Assembly (NCBI GenBank): GCA_009774255.1 | Contig: VSNK01000272.1 | Coordinates: forward strand, 1-7,494 | Length of the DNA: 7,494 nt | Reading direction: 5' to 3' | From: Faecalicatena sp. | GTDB lineage: Bacteria; Bacillota; Clostridia; Lachnospirales; Lachnospiraceae | Shown here: piece after piece, positions 4,852-7,494 of the stretch | How positions within the stretch are numbered: position 1 is the first letter of the stretch | Layout: each line of letters opens with the position of its first letter | Notes under the pieces: generated by a model | Told to the model about the DNA's origin: nothing | Seen by the model: only the letters and a program-made list of their open reading frames with translations | Database searches by the model: none | Made by a program: the position numbers and the translations under genes

Positions 4852-7494
4852 TCACAGCAGCTTTCTTTCCTCTTCATATTTTTTCTTTTGATTTAAAGTT
4901 GCGCCAAGCCAATTTTGTGTCTCTAGACTATCCTTATGTCTTTCTCCTAAAACTTCTGTCCGCCTTTTCCAGCACTCGCTCAGTTCCCTCTCCGCTTCTT
5001 CATACTGGCCACTATCATAAAATGTCATACCGAGCCAATGCTGCGCCCTTAATGTATCCTCATGTTTTTCTCCCTGCACTTCCTTCCTCTTTTGATAGCA
5101 GTCACACAGCACACGCTCTGCATCTTTATATTTTTTCTCTTGATTTAGCGTTGCACCAAGCCACAATTGTGTATATAAAGTCTTCGTATCTCTTTCCCCA
5201 AAGACTTCTATCCGACTTCTCCAGCACTCGCTCAATTCCCTCTCTGCTTCTTCATGCTGACACGTATTATAAAATACCTCACCAAGCGAACACTGTGCCG
5301 CTAATGTTTTCTCATTTTTTTCTCCCAGCACTTCTTTACACTTTTCATAGCAGCCACTCAGCATACTTTCCGCATCTTTACATTTTTTCTCTCCAGCTAG
5401 CGTTGCGCCAAGCCAATATTGTGTATCTAAACACTCCTGATCTCTTTCCCCCAAAACTTCCATTCGCTTCTGCCAGCACTCGTTCAGTTCCCTCTCTGCT
5501 TCTTCATACTGACCAGAAAAATACAATGTCAGACCAAGCCAATGCTGTGTCTCTAAACTCTTCATATCTTTTTCTCCTATGGATTCACCTTGTCTTTGAT
5601 AAAGATCACGCAGCACTTTTTCCGCCTCCTCAAGCTGTCCGTCTTCCTCAAAAGTTTTTCCCCATAAAAACATCACCTCAAAAATATCATTTATACCATA
5701 ATCCTCCACATTCACATCATGCTTTTCCTGTCTCAGACTCTTCAACAGCCAAAACCACATGATTTTTGTTTCAATATCTGCATCATCTTTCCACTGTTCC
5801 CCACATGCGCACTCCAGCAATGGAATTGCACGCCCATACTCTCCCGTTCTAGCCAAAACTTGCCCTATCCAGCCTCTGGTTCTTAGAAAAATTCGTTCTT
5901 CAACATCCTTTGCTTTTTCCATTGCAGACTCAAGATACCTGAAGACCTCCAGTGACCTTTCATATTCTTTTCTCAGATAAAAAGACTTTCCTACTTCTTC
6001 GCCCAAATCAAATGCTGCCGATTCAAAGTGCTTTTCTGTACAAAAAAAGGTTATTGTCCATCGGAAAGCCGCCTCTAAAATTTGATTAAAAAAAGTTTCG
6101 TAGGGCAGTTTATTGTAACATTTACGAAAATCTGCAATCTTAGGCGGGAAAGCCAGGCGCCAATTTATTTGAAAATTTTGAAGTTGATTTAATTTTATGT
6201 AAAGAGAGGAGGCTTCCGGCAAATCAATGTTGTAACTGTCCGCTGACAATAAACTAAGTTCTTCTAAATTTTCCTCATTCCAGATCGAAAGTTCCAATTT
6301 CAAAATCTTTATATTCTTTAATGGCTCAAACGATTTCAAACGATTACCATATAAACATAGATACTCAAAGGAGCTCTGCTTTTGCATGCCTTTCAGATCA
6401 ATAATGTTGTTATTTCGTATGTCAAGACTTTTCATTGGAGAAAAGTACTGCAAATCCGAAAGAGCTTTTAGTCTTCCATCTGTAAGAGACAGTTTTCCAT
6501 CTTCCATTAAATCAGTGATCTCTGAAAGTGATAACTGGTATGATTTCCACTTTATCTCTCCTGCTAATGGAAAAATCCATAAAATGCCATATACCGTAAT
6601 TTCTGCGTCCTCCTTAAGAGAAATACAGTCTGCTGATATCAATTCATGAATTTGGTCTGCCGTATCTATGCTGCTTTTATCCTCATAATATGACACATAT
6701 CCCTCTATTGACCGCTTTAATTTTTCCAGCAGCGGCTCCTTGCAAGACATATTTTTATCAAACTCTTCTGCAGAAATATCCTGAAGCCAATGGACATAAA
6801 ACTCATGATAATTACTGGCCTCTTCATTCAATAACCTCTTTCGTTGTTCAAACGTAAGACCTTCCAGAGATACTAAAAGAAGTGCCGCAAAATATTCCTT
6901 AAAAAGCGGATGGATAAATTCATACTCATCTTCATTTTTTTTATGAATCAACTGCCTTGTAGAAAAGAAGAATTTACGATTTTCGGATTCAAGAAGCATC
7001 TCATTAAAACTGGGATAAAATTTCTCAATCTCTTCAATTTTAAAGCAATCATCCTTATTTTGTATCATATTTTTGCACATTCTGAGAATAAATTCTCTGG
7101 CATTTTTCTTATAAACCTCCTTTTTCTCCTTAAGGCCTTTTCCAAGTTCTTGTCTGCCATACCAAAACTGCGCCACTTTATCTATCCATTCCTCTTCAAT
7201 CAAATGCAATGCCTGCCAAAGTGAAGGGGACGCATTATCCGAATAGTCTTTTATAATGATATCCGCATATTGTATAAGCAGTGGAATACGAAAGATCGTT
7301 TCTTTATCTGACAGATAACGCCGCATCTTATATATATTTCTTCTCTTGCCATTTTTCTTATAAAGTGATAAAATCTGCTTCCGGTCAAAAGGACAGATCT
7401 CTATGATCAAAGGCTGGTGTCCGTCAAAGTTCCTCTCTTCCAATATCTTTTTTAGGTCACTCCTAAATGGTTCTTTGCGGCTTGAAATATATAT
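4852..7494 (-). CDS. STAND/NACHT-type NTPase with LRR and TPR repeats, N-terminus off the window
   Basis: The frame is open to the right edge, so the first part of the gene is missing; 880 residues are visible. It begins in ...IYISSRKEPFR (7462-7494), which resembles the sensor-1 strand (hhhTSR) of a NACHT domain. Next come PFDRKQI and IPLLIQYADIII, typical of the region after the NTPase core, and EFIHPLFKEYFAALLL (about 6875-6920), the F.H..F.EYFAA motif of the helical part of NACHT proteins. A short leucine-rich stretch follows (MKSLDIRNNNIIDL, SFEYLCLYGNRL; about 6290-6450). The C-terminal third (about 4852-5690) is TPR repeats of 42 residues of the kinesin-light-chain type (LGxTLxxxxxYEEAERxLxxC). 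Such proteins are ATP-dependent signal sensors; in bacteria many act in antiphage defence, with repeats as the recognition part. Walker A/B and any N-terminal effector are outside the window, so activity and role are inferred. The gene looks more AT-rich than the polymerase operon. The stop lies inside a repeat. Confidence 0.85.
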   Translation of the reverse strand: MYISSRKEPFRSDLKKILEERNFDGHQPLIIEICPFDRKQILSLYKKNGKRRNIYKMRRYLSDKETIFRIPLLIQYADIIIKDYSDNASPSLWQALHLIEEEWIDKVAQFWYGRQELGKGLKEKKEVYKKNAREFILRMCKNMIQNKDDCFKIEEIEKFYPSFNEMLLESENRKFFFSTRQLIHKKNEDEYEFIHPLFKEYFAALLLVSLEGLTFEQRKRLLNEEASNYHEFYVHWLQDISAEEFDKNMSCKEPLLEKLKRSIEGYVSYYEDKSSIDTADQIHELISADCISLKEDAEITVYGILWIFPLAGEIKWKSYQLSLSEITDLMEDGKLSLTDGRLKALSDLQYFSPMKSLDIRNNNIIDLKGMQKQSSFEYLCLYGNRLKSFEPLKNIKILKLELSIWNEENLEELSLLSADSYNIDLPEASSLYIKLNQLQNFQINWRLAFPPKIADFRKCYNKLPYETFFNQILEAAFRWTITFFCTEKHFESAAFDLGEEVGKSFYLRKEYERSLEVFRYLESAMEKAKDVEERIFLRTRGWIGQVLARTGEYGRAIPLLECACGEQWKDDADIETKIMWFWLLKSLRQEKHDVNVEDYGINDIFEVMFLWGKTFEEDGQLEEAEKVLRDLYQRQGESIGEKDMKSLETQHWLGLTLYFSGQYEEAERELNECWQKRMEVLGERDQECLDTQYWLGATLAGEKKCKDAESMLSGCYEKCKEVLGEKNEKTLAAQCSLGEVFYNTCQHEEAERELSECWRSRIEVFGERDTKTLYTQLWLGATLNQEKKYKDAERVLCDCYQKRKEVQGEKHEDTLRAQHWLGMTFYDSGQYEEAERELSECWKRRTEVLGERHKDSLETQNWLGATLNQKKKYEEERKLL
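4930..5559 (-). repeat. Alternating TPR repeat array (42 aa units, 252-nt period)
   Basis: Five full 126-nt units alternate between two types. Type 1 carries (Q)YEEAERELxECWxxRxEVxGER; type 2 carries KxxDAExxLxxCYxKxKEVxGEK. A marker, agcact on the plus strand, recurs at 4971, 5223 and 5475, exactly 252 bases apart. A further degenerate unit precedes the array (about 5560-5685) and a truncated type 2 unit follows it (4855-4929). The array thus grew by duplication of a two-unit block. Confidence 0.85.

Noticed and set aside
4800..5762. Long rightward open frame of 320 codons
   Set aside because: It lies antisense to the TPR array. Its repeated Ser/Leu/His-rich sequence mirrors the 252-nt repeat, it has no RBS, and the opposite strand has clear protein homology.

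Overview
The window looks like chromosomal DNA of a low-to-mid GC Gram-positive anaerobe, most likely a clostridium of the Lachnospiraceae type. The grounds are strong AAAGGAGG-type ribosome binding sites, a rubrerythrin gene, a UvrX-like Y-family polymerase translationally coupled to a YolD-like gene, and two operators of the Bacillus/Clostridium LexA type. The organism is an inference; no 16S or taxon-specific marker is present.

Layout. 1-337 holds no gene I can support. 338-685 (+) encodes a 115-residue protein of unknown function with a good RBS, followed by a weak terminator-like hairpin. 897-1438 (-) is a rubrerythrin gene complete from start to rubredoxin-like tail, but split by a one-base deletion; its promoter has a run of eight G in the -35/-10 spacer. 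1511-1945 is mostly an AT-rich non-coding stretch with inverted repeats, ending in an extended -10 promoter next to a LexA box. That promoter should drive 1946-3472 (+), a Y-family translesion DNA polymerase, and 3469-3903 (+), a YolD-like protein. 3912-4326 holds two palindromic elements of 165 and 164 bp with the same ends (CTAGTATAA...), probably miniature mobile elements. 4404-4676 (-) encodes a 90-residue protein of unknown function whose promoter (TTTACA-17-TATGAT) is overlapped by a near-perfect LexA box. 4852-7494 (-) is the C-terminal 880 codons of a large protein that runs off the right edge: the end of a NACHT/STAND-type NTPase module, a short leucine-rich segment, then kinesin-light-chain-like TPR repeats.

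How it fits together. The polymerase, the YolD-like protein and the 90-residue protein appear to form one DNA-damage (SOS) regulated group in two convergent transcription units, with the palindromic elements between them. The STAND/TPR protein beside it has the architecture of sensor proteins seen in bacterial antiphage defence (Avs/bNACHT-like). That role is inferred, since the NTP-binding core lies outside the window. Its TPR part alternates two 42-residue repeat types with an exact 252-nt DNA period, and the present stop codon interrupts a repeat whose sequence continues recognisably beyond it.
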